DNA of 64,000 bases from positions 9,846 through 73,845 of the forward strand of contig DATHTK010000052.1 in NCBI GenBank assembly GCA_035463295.1, written 5' to 3'. The translations under genes were made by a program, and so were the position numbers. Positions 9,451 to 17,713 of the stretch are shown here, in pieces. How positions within the stretch are numbered: position 1 is the first letter of the stretch; each line of letters begins with the position of its first letter. This DNA is from DATHTK01 sp035463295. GTDB taxonomy: Bacteria; Actinomycetota; Rubrobacteria; Rubrobacterales; Rubrobacteraceae. The notes under the pieces are model-generated. The model made no database searches, was not told the DNA's origin, and saw only the letters and a program-made list of their open reading frames with translations.

Positions 9451-10755
9451 TCACGCTCCACTCAGTGCTTGATCCAGGTCGTAGATGATGTCGTCTATGG
9501 ACTCCAGGCCGACTGAGAGGCGGACGTAGTCCGGCGTCACCCCGGTAGACTTCTGCTCGTCCACCGAGAGCTGCGAGTGGGTTGTGGAAGCCGGGTGGAT
9601 CACCAGGCTCTTCGCGTCGCCCACGTTCGCCAGCAGGCTGTGCAGCTCCAGTCGGTCTATAAAGCTCTTGCCGGCCTCGTAGCCGCCCTCGATGCCGAAG
9701 CCGAGGATCGCACCGTATAGCCCGTCCCGGTGGTACTTCTTTGCGAGCTCGTGGCTCGGGTGGTCCGGGAGCCCGGGGTAGTTTACCCAATTCACCTTCT
9801 CGTGGCCCTGGAGGAACTCCGCTACGGCCAGGGCGTTCTGCGAGTGGCGCTCCATCCTCAGGTGCAGCGTCTCGAGACCCTGCAAGAAGAGGAAGCTGTT
9901 GAACGGGCTCAGGGCCGGGCCGTAGTCGCGCAGAAGCTGGATGCGGGCCTTCAGGATAAACGAGAGCTCGCCGAGGGTGGGGTAGATCTCGAGCCCGTGG
10001 TAAGAGGGGTCCGGTTCGGTGAAGCCGGGGAACCGTCCGTTGTCCCACGGGAAGCGCCCGGCGTCCACGATCACACCACCGATGCTCGTCCCGTGACCGC
10101 CGATGAATTTCGTCGCCGAGTGGACGACGATGTCCGCCCCGTGAGCCAGCGGGTTGATCAGGTAGGGCGAGGGGAGGGTGTTGTCTAGGATGAGCGGGAC
10201 GCCTCCATCGTGCGCCGCGTTCGCCGCCGCCTCGATATCCAGGGTGTTCAGCGCCGGGTTGCCGACGGTCTCGGCGAAGACGGCCTTGGTCCTGTCGGTG
10301 ATAGCGCCGCGGATCGCGTCGATGTCGGTCGAGTCCACGAACTTCACGTCCACCCCGATCTTGGGGAAGGTGTAGTGGAAGAGGTTGTAGGTCCCGCCAT
10401 AGAGCTCGGCGGCCGAGACGATCTCGTCCCCGGCCCCCGCGATGTTGAGGATGGAGAGAGTCTCCGCCGCCTGCCCCGAGGCGGTTGCGAGTGCCCCGAC
10501 GCCCCCTTCGAGAGTGGCCATGCGCTTCTCGAAGACGTCGGTTGTGGGGTTCATGATGCGGGTGTAGATGTTCCCCTCTTCGGCGAGGGAGAACAGGTTT
10601 GCCGCGTGGTCGGTATCGTTGAAGACGTAAGAAGTCGACTGGTAGATCGGGACCGCTCGCGCCGTCGTGGACGGGTCCACCTCTTGCCCCGCGTGCAGCG
10701 CCAGGGTGTCGAACCCGTACTCGCGCTCTCCGGTCTTATCCGCTATGTCCGTCAA
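9451..10755 (-). CDS. metY: O-acetylhomoserine aminocarboxypropyltransferase (sulfhydrylase)
   Basis: PLP enzyme that makes homocysteine from O-acetylhomoserine and sulfide. The 434 residues carry the Cys/Met-metabolism family signatures: YGFDTLALHAGQEVDPSTTARAVPIYQSTSYVF at the N-terminus, ATASGQAAETLSILN, LILDNTLPSPYLINPLAHGADIVVHSATKFIGGHGTS with the Schiff-base lysine in HSATKF (about residue 210), and RLSVGLESIDDIIYDLDQAL at the end, the C-terminal family signature. Length 434 is typical for MetY rather than the 380-residue MetB/MetC. It follows metX by 9 nt, so substrate and enzyme are made together under the SAM riboswitch. Confidence 0.95.
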   Translation of the reverse strand: MTDIADKTGEREYGFDTLALHAGQEVDPSTTARAVPIYQSTSYVFNDTDHAANLFSLAEEGNIYTRIMNPTTDVFEKRMATLEGGVGALATASGQAAETLSILNIAGAGDEIVSAAELYGGTYNLFHYTFPKIGVDVKFVDSTDIDAIRGAITDRTKAVFAETVGNPALNTLDIEAAANAAHDGGVPLILDNTLPSPYLINPLAHGADIVVHSATKFIGGHGTSIGGVIVDAGRFPWDNGRFPGFTEPDPSYHGLEIYPTLGELSFILKARIQLLRDYGPALSPFNSFLFLQGLETLHLRMERHSQNALAVAEFLQGHEKVNWVNYPGLPDHPSHELAKKYHRDGLYGAILGFGIEGGYEAGKSFIDRLELHSLLANVGDAKSLVIHPASTTHSQLSVDEQKSTGVTPDYVRLSVGLESIDDIIYDLDQALSGA

Positions 10756-10764
10756 CTCTTCCTC

Positions 10765-11904
10765 CTATCTCTCCAGGAACGGCGTTACCGCCGCCCTTAG
10801 CTCGTTCCAATCCTTCAGAAAGGCGTCGTGCCCGCTCAAGCTCTCAATCTCTGCGTAAAAAGCCTTCGCCCCCGCCCCCCGCGCCCGCTCGGCGGCCTCC
10901 CTTACCTCACTCGCCGGGAAGAGCCAGTCGCTCGAGATCCCGACGAACAGGAGTTCGGCTTCTACGCGCGAGTAGGCCTCGTCCTCCGAAGCGTATCCGG
11001 CGGCCGCGTCGTAGAGATCCATCGCCCGCGAGAGGTAGAGGTACGAGTTGGCGTCGAAGCGGTTCACGAGGTCCCGGCCCTGGTAGTGCAGGTAGCTCTC
11101 GACCTCGAACCTCCCGCCGAACTCCCCGTAGAGCGCCGGGCGGGTCGCGGGCCTTCTCGCGAACCTCTCCCACTGACCGGGGGCGCTCTGATAGGTCATC
11201 ATCCCGGCCATCCGCGCGATGGCGAGGCCGTGGTCGGGCCTTCTCTGCGTGCCGTAGTAGTCTCCTTCCTGCCATTCGGGGTCGGCCATGATGGCGCGGC
11301 GCCCGATCTCGCTCATCCCGATCCCCTGCGGTCCTAAAGAGCCCGTCGCCGCGACCGGCACCGCCCTCTCCACGAACCCCGGGAACTCGACGGCCCACTC
11401 GAGGGCCTGCTGACCCCCGATAGACCCCCCGATGACGAGCTTGAGGCGCCTCACCCCGAGGTCGTCGAGCAGCCGTTTCTGGGCGCGGACCATGTCCCGG
11501 ATCGTGACGACCGGGAAGCGCATCCCATACGGGCGCCCGCGCTCGGGGTCTTCGGAGGCCGGTCCCGTGCTGCCGTAGCAGCCCCCCAGGACGTTCGAGC
11601 AGACGACGAAGTGCCTCTCGGTGTCTATGGGCCGCTCCGGCCCGACCATCGGGTCCCACCACCCGCCGCGCCGGTGCTCCGGCGAGGGCCCACCGGCGGC
11701 GTGGGCGTCGCCCGTCAGGGCGTGGACCAGGAGAACGGCGTTCTCTCCCGCAGGATCGAGCTCGCCCCACGTCTCGTAGGCGATAGTAACATCCCGTAGC
11801 TGTCCGCCGAGTTCCGGCTCGAAGGAGCCTATGCGGTGATGGCCTGTACCCGAGGGATTCCGGGCCGGAGCCTGGCTAGCCCCGGCCCCCGGGTCTAGTG
11901 TCAT
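10765..11904 (-). CDS. metX: Homoserine O-acetyltransferase
   Basis: Alpha/beta-hydrolase-fold enzyme transferring acetyl from acetyl-CoA to homoserine. The 379-residue protein has VTIAYETWGELDPAGENAVLLVHALTGDAH, SNVLGGCYGSTGP, the nucleophile elbow GGSIGGQQALEW (Ser about residue 160), GISSDWLFP (acid region) and SLSGHDAFL (catalytic His). The usual elbow is GGSMGG; here it is GGSIGG. ATG 11904 starts the frame; GGAGG lies 17 nt upstream, unusually far, and no other canonical start fits. It is the first gene of the operon, just downstream of a SAM-I riboswitch, so methionine/SAM excess should shut the operon. Confidence 0.95.
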   Translation of the reverse strand: MTLDPGAGASQAPARNPSGTGHHRIGSFEPELGGQLRDVTIAYETWGELDPAGENAVLLVHALTGDAHAAGGPSPEHRRGGWWDPMVGPERPIDTERHFVVCSNVLGGCYGSTGPASEDPERGRPYGMRFPVVTIRDMVRAQKRLLDDLGVRRLKLVIGGSIGGQQALEWAVEFPGFVERAVPVAATGSLGPQGIGMSEIGRRAIMADPEWQEGDYYGTQRRPDHGLAIARMAGMMTYQSAPGQWERFARRPATRPALYGEFGGRFEVESYLHYQGRDLVNRFDANSYLYLSRAMDLYDAAAGYASEDEAYSRVEAELLFVGISSDWLFPASEVREAAERARGAGAKAFYAEIESLSGHDAFLKDWNELRAAVTPFLER

Positions 11905-12025
11905 ACTCGGTAGTAATACAGCCTCCCTCTATCTAGTCGGGTCCTACGCCGCAGCGACCGCCCCAGCTTCGCCGGGCGGCCACCCTACGCGCAACCCGCT
12001 CGCAGAAGAGGCTGCCCACCTCTCC
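11905..12025 (-). promoter_or_regulatory. metX leader: expression platform between SAM aptamer and metX
   Basis: This 121-nt leader connects the aptamer to metX. It can form one GC hairpin (CCGCCC at 11958-11963 with GGGCGG at 11974-11979) but no U-tract follows it, so a classical intrinsic terminator is not obvious. A GGAGG at 11926-11922 lies 17 nt before ATG 11904. Whether control is by termination or by hiding the ribosome site cannot be decided by eye. Confidence 0.5.
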
Positions 12026-12140
12026 CCACATCTTCCAGAACGGTAATGGCCGTTCTGCTGGACTTGGCACCTTGCGGGGCACTTCCCCGTGGGTTGCCGC
12101 GGCTTCTCCGGGCCAGTTCCCTCCGCCGCTCTCGATGCGG
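12026..12140 (-). ncRNA. SAM-I (S-box) riboswitch aptamer
   Basis: Read on the minus strand the segment has the S-box signatures in order: a perfect 7-bp P1 (CCGCATC at 12140-12134 pairing with GATGTGG at 12032-12026), ATCGAGAG, GGAGGGAACTGGCCC, GAAGCC, GCGGCAACCC, then GGTGCCAAGTCC and GCAGAA, followed by the P4 hairpin CAGAACGG/CCGTTCTG. These match the conserved SAM-binding core (AGGGA, TGGCCC, GAAGCC, GCAACC, GGTGCCAA). It lies about 120 nt upstream of metX, the usual target. SAM binding is expected to reduce expression of metX-metY-lysC-hom-asd. Confidence 0.95.
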
Positions 12141-12224
12141 GTTTGCGCTAGGTCACGATGCTAAAACACGCAGCGCCGCGCCGTCAAGGGCGGATGGACG
12201 CCGTACCGGGCGCGCGAGGGGACT

Positions 12225-13193
12225 CTACCGCTTCACCCAGGGGTAGCGTACGTTGACCCGGATTATTCCCTTCTGCTTCAACTTGCTCCGGATACCCATC
12301 CTCTTGGCTACGGCGAGCGTGAGGTCTATACCGGCGGGGTTCCTGACTATCCTGCCCTGCTCATCTCTCCCCCTGTTGTAGTCGTTGAAGTAGGCAGCCT
12401 CGGCCTCGGGTTTGCAGCGCGGGAGCTTCCTCCACATGTCCCGCTTCTTCCTAGGCTGCCAGTAATTGTCGCGGGTATTCCACGGGCCCACCTCCTTGAC
12501 CGGGGCCCTCGCCGCGTGTCCGTTGTGGTTTATGCGAACCCTGAAACCGCCCTTGAACTTGAGCCTGCGGTGGGGCAGAGCGACCTCGTAGTTGTTGCCG
12601 TTCCTCGTATTGCTCCCGTACCAGGACGCGTAGATGCCTTTGCATCTGAAGCCCCTGGCGGAGGCCTCGAACGTCGCGTCGTCGGCGCTGGCCCGAAACT
12701 CCTCTCTCTCCTGCTGCCACCGAGCGTCCACCCACGCCCGGAGATCCGACCTCCGCTCCTCCGGCAACAGGGCCTCTATATCGGACTTCGTCGTGGCTAC
12801 GGCGGCCCTGACGTCGTCGTTGTACTCCGAGACGGCGGTACTCTTCTTGCCCGCCCCGATAGCCTTCTCGCTCCGCCCGTACTCGGTAGCGAGCGTATCG
12901 TTCTCCTCCCTGACGACGGCCAGAACGGAGTCGATCTCCTCGTCGCCGAGGCCGAACTCGTTCTGGAACCCGTCGACGTTCGCGTCGTCGGCGAGAAGGA
13001 AGGAGATCACGGGCTTCTCGGGATCCGAGTACGCCGAGTACTCCTGCGCCTCTACCGGGACCGAATCGCCGGCCAGCATCAGCCCACCGAACACGCCGGC
13101 CGCCAAGAGCGACGCACAGAGCCTGCTCCTAGGTCTCCTCGCGATCATAGATGTCGCGAAGCGTCGCGACAGACGCACGAATAGCGTTCTCAC
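12225..13193 (-). CDS. Secreted protein with RlpA-like double-psi beta-barrel domain
   Basis: A 322-residue exported protein. Residues 1-50 hold a signal peptide (basic stretch ARRPRSRLCASL, hydrophobic LLAAGVFGGLMLAG, cleavage near VEAQE). Residues 55-175 are a charged helical region. Residues 185-322 read as a double-psi beta-barrel: KGIYASWYGSNTRNG, then FRVRINHNGHAARAPVKEVGPWN and AGIDLTLAVAKRMGI, echoing the ASWYG ... V.DRGPW ... IDLS.AAA pattern of RlpA/expansin-like domains. GTG 13193 has GAGGAGGGGG upstream. Likely acts at the cell wall; lytic activity is not established. It is divided from the met operon by the riboswitch leader. Confidence 0.78.
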   Translation of the reverse strand: MRTLFVRLSRRFATSMIARRPRSRLCASLLAAGVFGGLMLAGDSVPVEAQEYSAYSDPEKPVISFLLADDANVDGFQNEFGLGDEEIDSVLAVVREENDTLATEYGRSEKAIGAGKKSTAVSEYNDDVRAAVATTKSDIEALLPEERRSDLRAWVDARWQQEREEFRASADDATFEASARGFRCKGIYASWYGSNTRNGNNYEVALPHRRLKFKGGFRVRINHNGHAARAPVKEVGPWNTRDNYWQPRKKRDMWRKLPRCKPEAEAAYFNDYNRGRDEQGRIVRNPAGIDLTLAVAKRMGIRSKLKQKGIIRVNVRYPWVKR

Positions 13194-13287
13194 GGAGCCC
13201 CCTCCTCGCCGCCTTGCTAGTGGCCTGAATGTTATATGTCCGCCCGAAAGCCGTCAAAGGGAGCTCAGAGGCCCCCGTCCCGTCGCG

Positions 13288-14718
13288 TCAGTAGGCGCGG
13301 GCGAAGACGGCGGTCGCGCCCGGTCGGCCCGAGACGAGGTCCTTACCCTCCTGCCGGTCGAAGGGGAGAAGACGGATCGTCGCCTTCGTGTCGTCTTTGA
13401 TCTTCTGCTCCGTCTCCTCGGTGCCGTCCCATGGGGCGACGACGAAGCCTCTTTTCGTCTCGACGATCTCCTTGAACTCCTCGTATGTTTCGGCGTGGCG
13501 GGTGTTGGCATCCCGAAACTCGGTGGCCCCCCGGAGCATGCTCTCCTGGATCTCCCCCATCAAAGCGCTCAACCTCTCGGGCAGGACCTTGCGATCCACG
13601 AACTCCTTCTCGCCGGTGTCGCGGCGGACGAGAACGGCCTGCCCCTTCTCTATGTCCTTCGGCCCGAGCTCGACGCGCACGGGGATCCCTCGGAGCTCGT
13701 GCTCGTTGAACTTCCAGCCCGGCGAGTGCTCCTCGTCGAGGTCTACCTCCATCCGGATGCCGGAATCCCCGAGTTCCGAGAAGAGCGCCTCGGCCTCTCT
13801 TCGCACCTCGCCCTTGTTCTTGCCACGCCAGATCGGCACGACAACCGCCTGGGTCGGCGCGAGCTTCGGCGGCAGCTTGAGGCCCCGATCGTCCCCGTGC
13901 ACGAGGATGAGTCCCCCGATTACGCGCGTCGAGAAGCCCCAAGACGTCTGGTGAGCGTAGACTCTGTTCTGCTCCTCGTCCAGGAACGTTATATCGAAGG
14001 CGCGGGAGAAGTTCTGTCCGAGGTCGTGGCTCGTGGCGGCCTGCAAGGCCCTCCCGTCCCCCATCAGACCCTCGCAGGTAAACGTCTCCAGGGCGCCGGG
14101 AAAACGCTCGGAGGCGCTCTTGGCGCCGGTGAGGACCGGCATCGCGAGCGTCTCGTAGAAGCAGTCGCGGTAGACGCCCTGCATCCTCAGGGCCTCCTCG
14201 CGCGACCCCTCGGCCGTCGCGTGGACGGTGTGACCCTCCTGCCAGAGGAACTCGGCGGTGCGCAGAAAGGGGCGCGTGACCTTCTCCCAGCGCATCACGT
14301 TGCACCACTGGTTGATGAGAATGGGCAGGTCCCGGTAGCTTTGGACCCAGTTGCTGTAGAAAGCGCAGATGATGCTCTCGGAGGTCGGCCGGACGGCGAG
14401 GCGCTCCTCGAGCTCCTCGCGTCCCCCGACCGTCACCCACGCCAGCTCCGGGTCGAAGGCCTCGACGATCTCGGCCTCCTTCTTGAGGTAGCTCTCGGGG
14501 ATAAGGAGGGGAAAGTACGCGTTGCTGTGGCCGGTAGCCTTGAAGCGGTCGTCGAGGTCGCGCTGGATGCGCTCCCAGATGGCGTACCCGTAGGGCCTTA
14601 TGGCAAACGTACCCCGCACCGGCCCGTAGTCGGCGAGCTTCGCCATCCGGACCAGCTGCAGGTACCACTTGCTCGGGTCCTCGCTCTTCTTGGTCAGCTT
14701 CTCGACCGCCTCGGCCAT
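13288..14718 (-). CDS. proS: Prolyl-tRNA synthetase (archaeal/eukaryal type)
   Basis: Charges tRNA-Pro. The 476-residue protein is the short class II ProS type 3, lacking the bacterial editing insertion: DPSKWYLQLVRMAKLADYGPVRG, motif 1 region RPYGYAIWERIQ, AVRPTSESIICAFY, motif 2 WEKVTRPFLRTAEFLWQEGHT (Arg contacts ATP), EGLMGDGRALQAATSHDLGQ and motif 3 near GLILVHGDDRGLKLPP, then the anticodon-binding domain (APTQAVVVPIW...) and a C-terminal zinc-domain-like tail ending FARAY. It is a single gene with no T-box visible in the 59-nt upstream gap. Confidence 0.95.
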   Translation of the reverse strand: MAEAVEKLTKKSEDPSKWYLQLVRMAKLADYGPVRGTFAIRPYGYAIWERIQRDLDDRFKATGHSNAYFPLLIPESYLKKEAEIVEAFDPELAWVTVGGREELEERLAVRPTSESIICAFYSNWVQSYRDLPILINQWCNVMRWEKVTRPFLRTAEFLWQEGHTVHATAEGSREEALRMQGVYRDCFYETLAMPVLTGAKSASERFPGALETFTCEGLMGDGRALQAATSHDLGQNFSRAFDITFLDEEQNRVYAHQTSWGFSTRVIGGLILVHGDDRGLKLPPKLAPTQAVVVPIWRGKNKGEVRREAEALFSELGDSGIRMEVDLDEEHSPGWKFNEHELRGIPVRVELGPKDIEKGQAVLVRRDTGEKEFVDRKVLPERLSALMGEIQESMLRGATEFRDANTRHAETYEEFKEIVETKRGFVVAPWDGTEETEQKIKDDTKATIRLLPFDRQEGKDLVSGRPGATAVFARAY

Positions 14719-14777
14719 CTAGAACCCTCCTCTCCGCGTACGAGCCTGGACTAACATATGAGTATAGCGCCCGGGCT

Positions 14778-15743
14778 CTACGCCGGGACGTCGGCGGGGC
14801 CGGAATCGCGGGCCCCATTCGATACGGGCCTGCGCCTCCAGAACGTCGCGAGGAGCGGCCCGGAGATGTTGTGCCAGACGCTGAATATCGCGCCGGGAAG
14901 CGCGGCGACGGGGTTGAAGTGGGTCGTCGCGAGCGCGGCTGCGAGCCCCGAGTTCTGCATCCCGACCTCTATCGAGACGGTTCTGCTCGCGGCCTCGTCC
15001 ATCCGGAGAGCTCTCCCCGCGAAGTACCCGAGGATCAACCCGAGCAGGTTATGGATGATGACGACAAGAAACACCAGAGGCCCGACCGTGAGGAGGCTCT
15101 CGGCGCTGGCGGCGATGACGCCCATGACGATCAGGACGATGACCGTCACGGAGAGGAGGGGCAAGACGGTGACGACCCGCTCGACGGGGCGGCGGAAGAA
15201 AGTATTGACGAGCACGCCGAGGATCACGGGGACGAGCACGATCTGCACTATCGAGATAAAGAGCCCGAGGGCGTCGACCGGGAGCCAGGAACCGGCGAGG
15301 ACGAGCATCAGGAGGGGCGTTAGGAGGGGAGCGAGCACCGTCGAGACGGAGGTCATCGAGACCGAGAGCGGGACGTCGCCCCGGGCGAGGTAGGCGATTA
15401 CGTTCGATGCCGTGCCCCCCGGACAGCAGCCCAGCAGGATCACCCCCGCCGCGAGCTCCGGCGGGAGCCTGAAGAGGTACGCGAGCGCGAAGGCGACGAG
15501 CGGCATGATCGTGAACTGCGCCGCCACCCCGAGAAAGATGCCACGGGGCTGGCGGAAGACCCGCGCGAAATCCGATCCGGTGAGCGTCAGGCCCATGCCG
15601 AACATCACAACGCCGAGTAGGATGTTGATGTAGTCCGTGATGCCGGCCAGGGGCGGCACGAAAAAGGCGATCACCGCGCCGAGGACGACCCAGACGGCGA
15701 AGTACCTGCCCGCTATACGGCTCGCGCCCTCGAGTGCCGCCAC
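14778..15743 (-). CDS. BASS-family sodium symporter (bile acid:sodium symporter-like)
   Basis: A 321-residue membrane protein with about ten hydrophobic segments. Family marks are NILLGVVMFGMGLTLTGSDFARV, ILLGCCPGGTASNVIAYLARGDVPLSVSMTSVSTVLAPLLTP (the crossed-helix sodium region, GGTASNV) and SIEVGMQNSGLAAALATTHF (second crossover, EVGMQNSG). These match the bacterial BASS family that moves organic anions with sodium; the true substrate, possibly pantoate or pyruvate-like acids, cannot be read. It lies between proS and serS on the same strand but with its own upstream gap. Confidence 0.9.
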   Translation of the reverse strand: MAALEGASRIAGRYFAVWVVLGAVIAFFVPPLAGITDYINILLGVVMFGMGLTLTGSDFARVFRQPRGIFLGVAAQFTIMPLVAFALAYLFRLPPELAAGVILLGCCPGGTASNVIAYLARGDVPLSVSMTSVSTVLAPLLTPLLMLVLAGSWLPVDALGLFISIVQIVLVPVILGVLVNTFFRRPVERVVTVLPLLSVTVIVLIVMGVIAASAESLLTVGPLVFLVVIIHNLLGLILGYFAGRALRMDEAASRTVSIEVGMQNSGLAAALATTHFNPVAALPGAIFSVWHNISGPLLATFWRRRPVSNGARDSGPADVPA

Positions 15744-15815
15744 GACTGCCTCCCCTCCGACCGGCGATACGGGCAGTATAGGGAGCTTTCTCGCACCGCG
15801 CTGCGGGGCCCTGGA

Positions 15816-17090
15816 TCAGGCGGCGGGTACTATCCTCTCCTTGCCGACGTAGGGGACGAGGGCCTCGGGGAGGAGGATAGAGCCGTCCCGTTGCTGATAC
15901 ACCTCGAGGAGCGCGATCAGGGCGCGGCTGACCGCTACGGCGGTGCCGTTGAGGGTGTGGAGGAGCTGCGGCCGCCCGCCCGCCCTGCGGTAGCGGATCT
16001 TGAGCCTACGCGCCTGGTAGTCGGTCGTGTTCGAGGTACTCGTCACCTCGCCGAAGTCTCCCCTGCCAGGCATCCACGCTTCCAGGTCGTACTTGCGGTA
16101 GGCGGCGCCCCCGAGGTCGCCGGTGCAGATGTCCACGACCCGGTACGGGAGACCGAGACCCTGGAAGATCCGCTCCTCTATCCCCACCATCTCCTCGTGA
16201 ACGCTCTCCGACTGCTCGGGCGTGGCGAAGGCGAACATCTCGACCTTCGTGAACTGGTGGACCCGGTAGAGACCGCGGCTCGCGCGGCCGTGGGAGCCGG
16301 CCTCGGTCCGGAAGCAGTGCGAGAGGCCGGCGAGCCGAATGGGGAGCCCTTCTTCCTCCACAATCTCGTCGGCCAGTGAGCCGGCGAGCGTGATCTCCGC
16401 CGTCGCGACCAGCGAGAGATCGGAGTCCTCCACAGAGTAGATCTGGGTCTCCGGCCCTCTCGGGATGAAACCTGTCCCCACGAGCGCCTCGTCGCGAGCG
16501 AGGTCCGGCGTGATCGTCGGCTGGTAGCCGCGCTCGATGAGGATGTCCATGGCGTACCTGACGAGCCCGAGCTCCAGCAGGACCGCGTCGCCGCGCAAGA
16601 AGTAAAACTTGCTCCCCGCTACCTTCGCCCCGGCGTCGAAATCTATGATAGCCAGGGCTTCGCCGAGTTCGACGTGGTCCCTCGCCTCGAAGTCGAACTC
16701 CGGCGCTTCACCCCAGCGGCGGATCTCGACGTTCTCCGAGTCGTCCTTCCCGATGGGCGCGTCGGGATGGGTGATGTTCGGGATCTTGAGCAGCTCCTCT
16801 CGCAACCGCTCCTCGACCTGGGATAGCTCGGCGTCCCTCTCGGGCATCCGCTCCTTCATCGTCCGTGACTCCTCGATGAGCGTCCGGCGCGCCTCCTCGT
16901 CGTCGCGCTCCCGGCCGATGCTCTTCGCCAACGCGTTCTGGCGCTGCCTGAGCTCGTTCAGCTCCTGGATGAGTCCGGAGCGGCGGTCGGCCAGCTCGAC
17001 GACGAGCCTCACGTCCGCCTCCACGCCCCGGTTCTTGCAGTTCTCCTCCACCCCGGCGACGTTCTCGCGGATGTATCTGAGATCGAGCAT
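15816..17090 (-). CDS. serS: Seryl-tRNA synthetase
   Basis: Charges tRNA-Ser (and, if present, tRNA-Sec before conversion to Sec-tRNA). The 424-residue protein begins with MLDLRYIRENVAGVEENCKNRG and a long coiled-coil tRNA-binding arm (residues 30-105), then the class II core: motif 2 LSHCFRTEAGSHGRASRGLYRVHQFTKVEMF and motif 3 LLHTLNGTAVAVSRALIALLEVYQQRDGSI. ATG 17090 has GGAGGGAGG upstream. In a genome that encodes selenoproteins this enzyme would feed the Sec pathway. Confidence 0.96.
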   Translation of the reverse strand: MLDLRYIRENVAGVEENCKNRGVEADVRLVVELADRRSGLIQELNELRQRQNALAKSIGRERDDEEARRTLIEESRTMKERMPERDAELSQVEERLREELLKIPNITHPDAPIGKDDSENVEIRRWGEAPEFDFEARDHVELGEALAIIDFDAGAKVAGSKFYFLRGDAVLLELGLVRYAMDILIERGYQPTITPDLARDEALVGTGFIPRGPETQIYSVEDSDLSLVATAEITLAGSLADEIVEEEGLPIRLAGLSHCFRTEAGSHGRASRGLYRVHQFTKVEMFAFATPEQSESVHEEMVGIEERIFQGLGLPYRVVDICTGDLGGAAYRKYDLEAWMPGRGDFGEVTSTSNTTDYQARRLKIRYRRAGGRPQLLHTLNGTAVAVSRALIALLEVYQQRDGSILLPEALVPYVGKERIVPAA

Positions 17091-17148
17091 GAGTGCCTCC
17101 CTCCGGTCGGCAGCTATCGGCTCATGGCCTTTGCTGACTGCTCATATC

Positions 17149-17646
17149 CTAGCCGCCGTCCCCCGGCTTCGCCAACTCCGCGAGCGCCCGCTCCTCCTCT
17201 CTTATCCTCACGAAGAGGAGCGCCGCGTTCAGCGCCGAGAAGACGAGAGCCGTAAGAAGGGCGCCGAATATCAGGGGGAACGTGAGTATCTCGACCGCCA
17301 CGACGACGTAGTTGGGGTGTTTGAAGTACCGGTACGGCCCGCGGCGCACGAGCCTCCCTTCGGGAACTACCAGGACCCTGGTGTTCCAGCTCTCGCCCAA
17401 AGAGAGGATCGCCCAGTACCTGAGCGGCTGGACGAGCAAGAACAGCGCGAGCGGCACGGGCCAGAGAGCCGGAAAGATGGGGCCGCGCACGAGACCTTCC
17501 ACGAGCGTCGAAAGGAGCCAGGACAAATGAAGCGCGACCATCCACGGGTAGTGGCCCGCGCCCCGCTCGACGGCCCCTCTGGCACGGAGGCGCCTCTCGT
17601 TCCGGCGGGAGAGCCAGAGCTCGAGCAGACGCTGGAGCGCCACCAA
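17149..17646 (-). CDS. ICMT-family membrane methyltransferase (BpsB/YpbQ-like)
   Basis: An integral-membrane SAM-dependent methyltransferase of the isoprenylcysteine carboxyl methyltransferase family: PLRYWAILSLGESWNTRVLVVPEGRLVRRGPYRYFKHPNYVVVAVE is the RHPxYxG/E-type SAM site (about residues 72-118), between several hydrophobic helices. It lies directly after a type III polyketide synthase, as bpsB follows bpsA in Bacillus, where BpsB O-methylates alkylpyrones; the same role is inferred here. TTG 17646 or GTG 17643 is the first usable start, but an in-frame hydrophobic stretch (ALNVALLFLGVGL) upstream looks like the first helix, so the real protein may begin about 27 nt earlier at a non-canonical codon. 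Confidence 0.85.
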   Translation of the reverse strand: MVALQRLLELWLSRRNERRLRARGAVERGAGHYPWMVALHLSWLLSTLVEGLVRGPIFPALWPVPLALFLLVQPLRYWAILSLGESWNTRVLVVPEGRLVRRGPYRYFKHPNYVVVAVEILTFPLIFGALLTALVFSALNAALLFVRIREEERALAELAKPGDGG

Positions 17647-17713
17647 GCCGACCCCCAGAAAAAGGAGAGCGACGTTCAGCGCTCCCCCGAGAGAAGCTGA
17701 CGGCCGGCGGCCG

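Noticed and set aside
12634..14754. A 706-codon plus-strand open frame
   Set aside because: It lies antisense across proS and the secreted protein, both with clear family motifs; long antisense frames are common at this GC content and its translation is Arg/Leu/Asp-rich without motifs.
14719..14777. T-box leaders for proS and serS
   Set aside because: The upstream gaps are only about 58-59 nt and lack the T-box signature.
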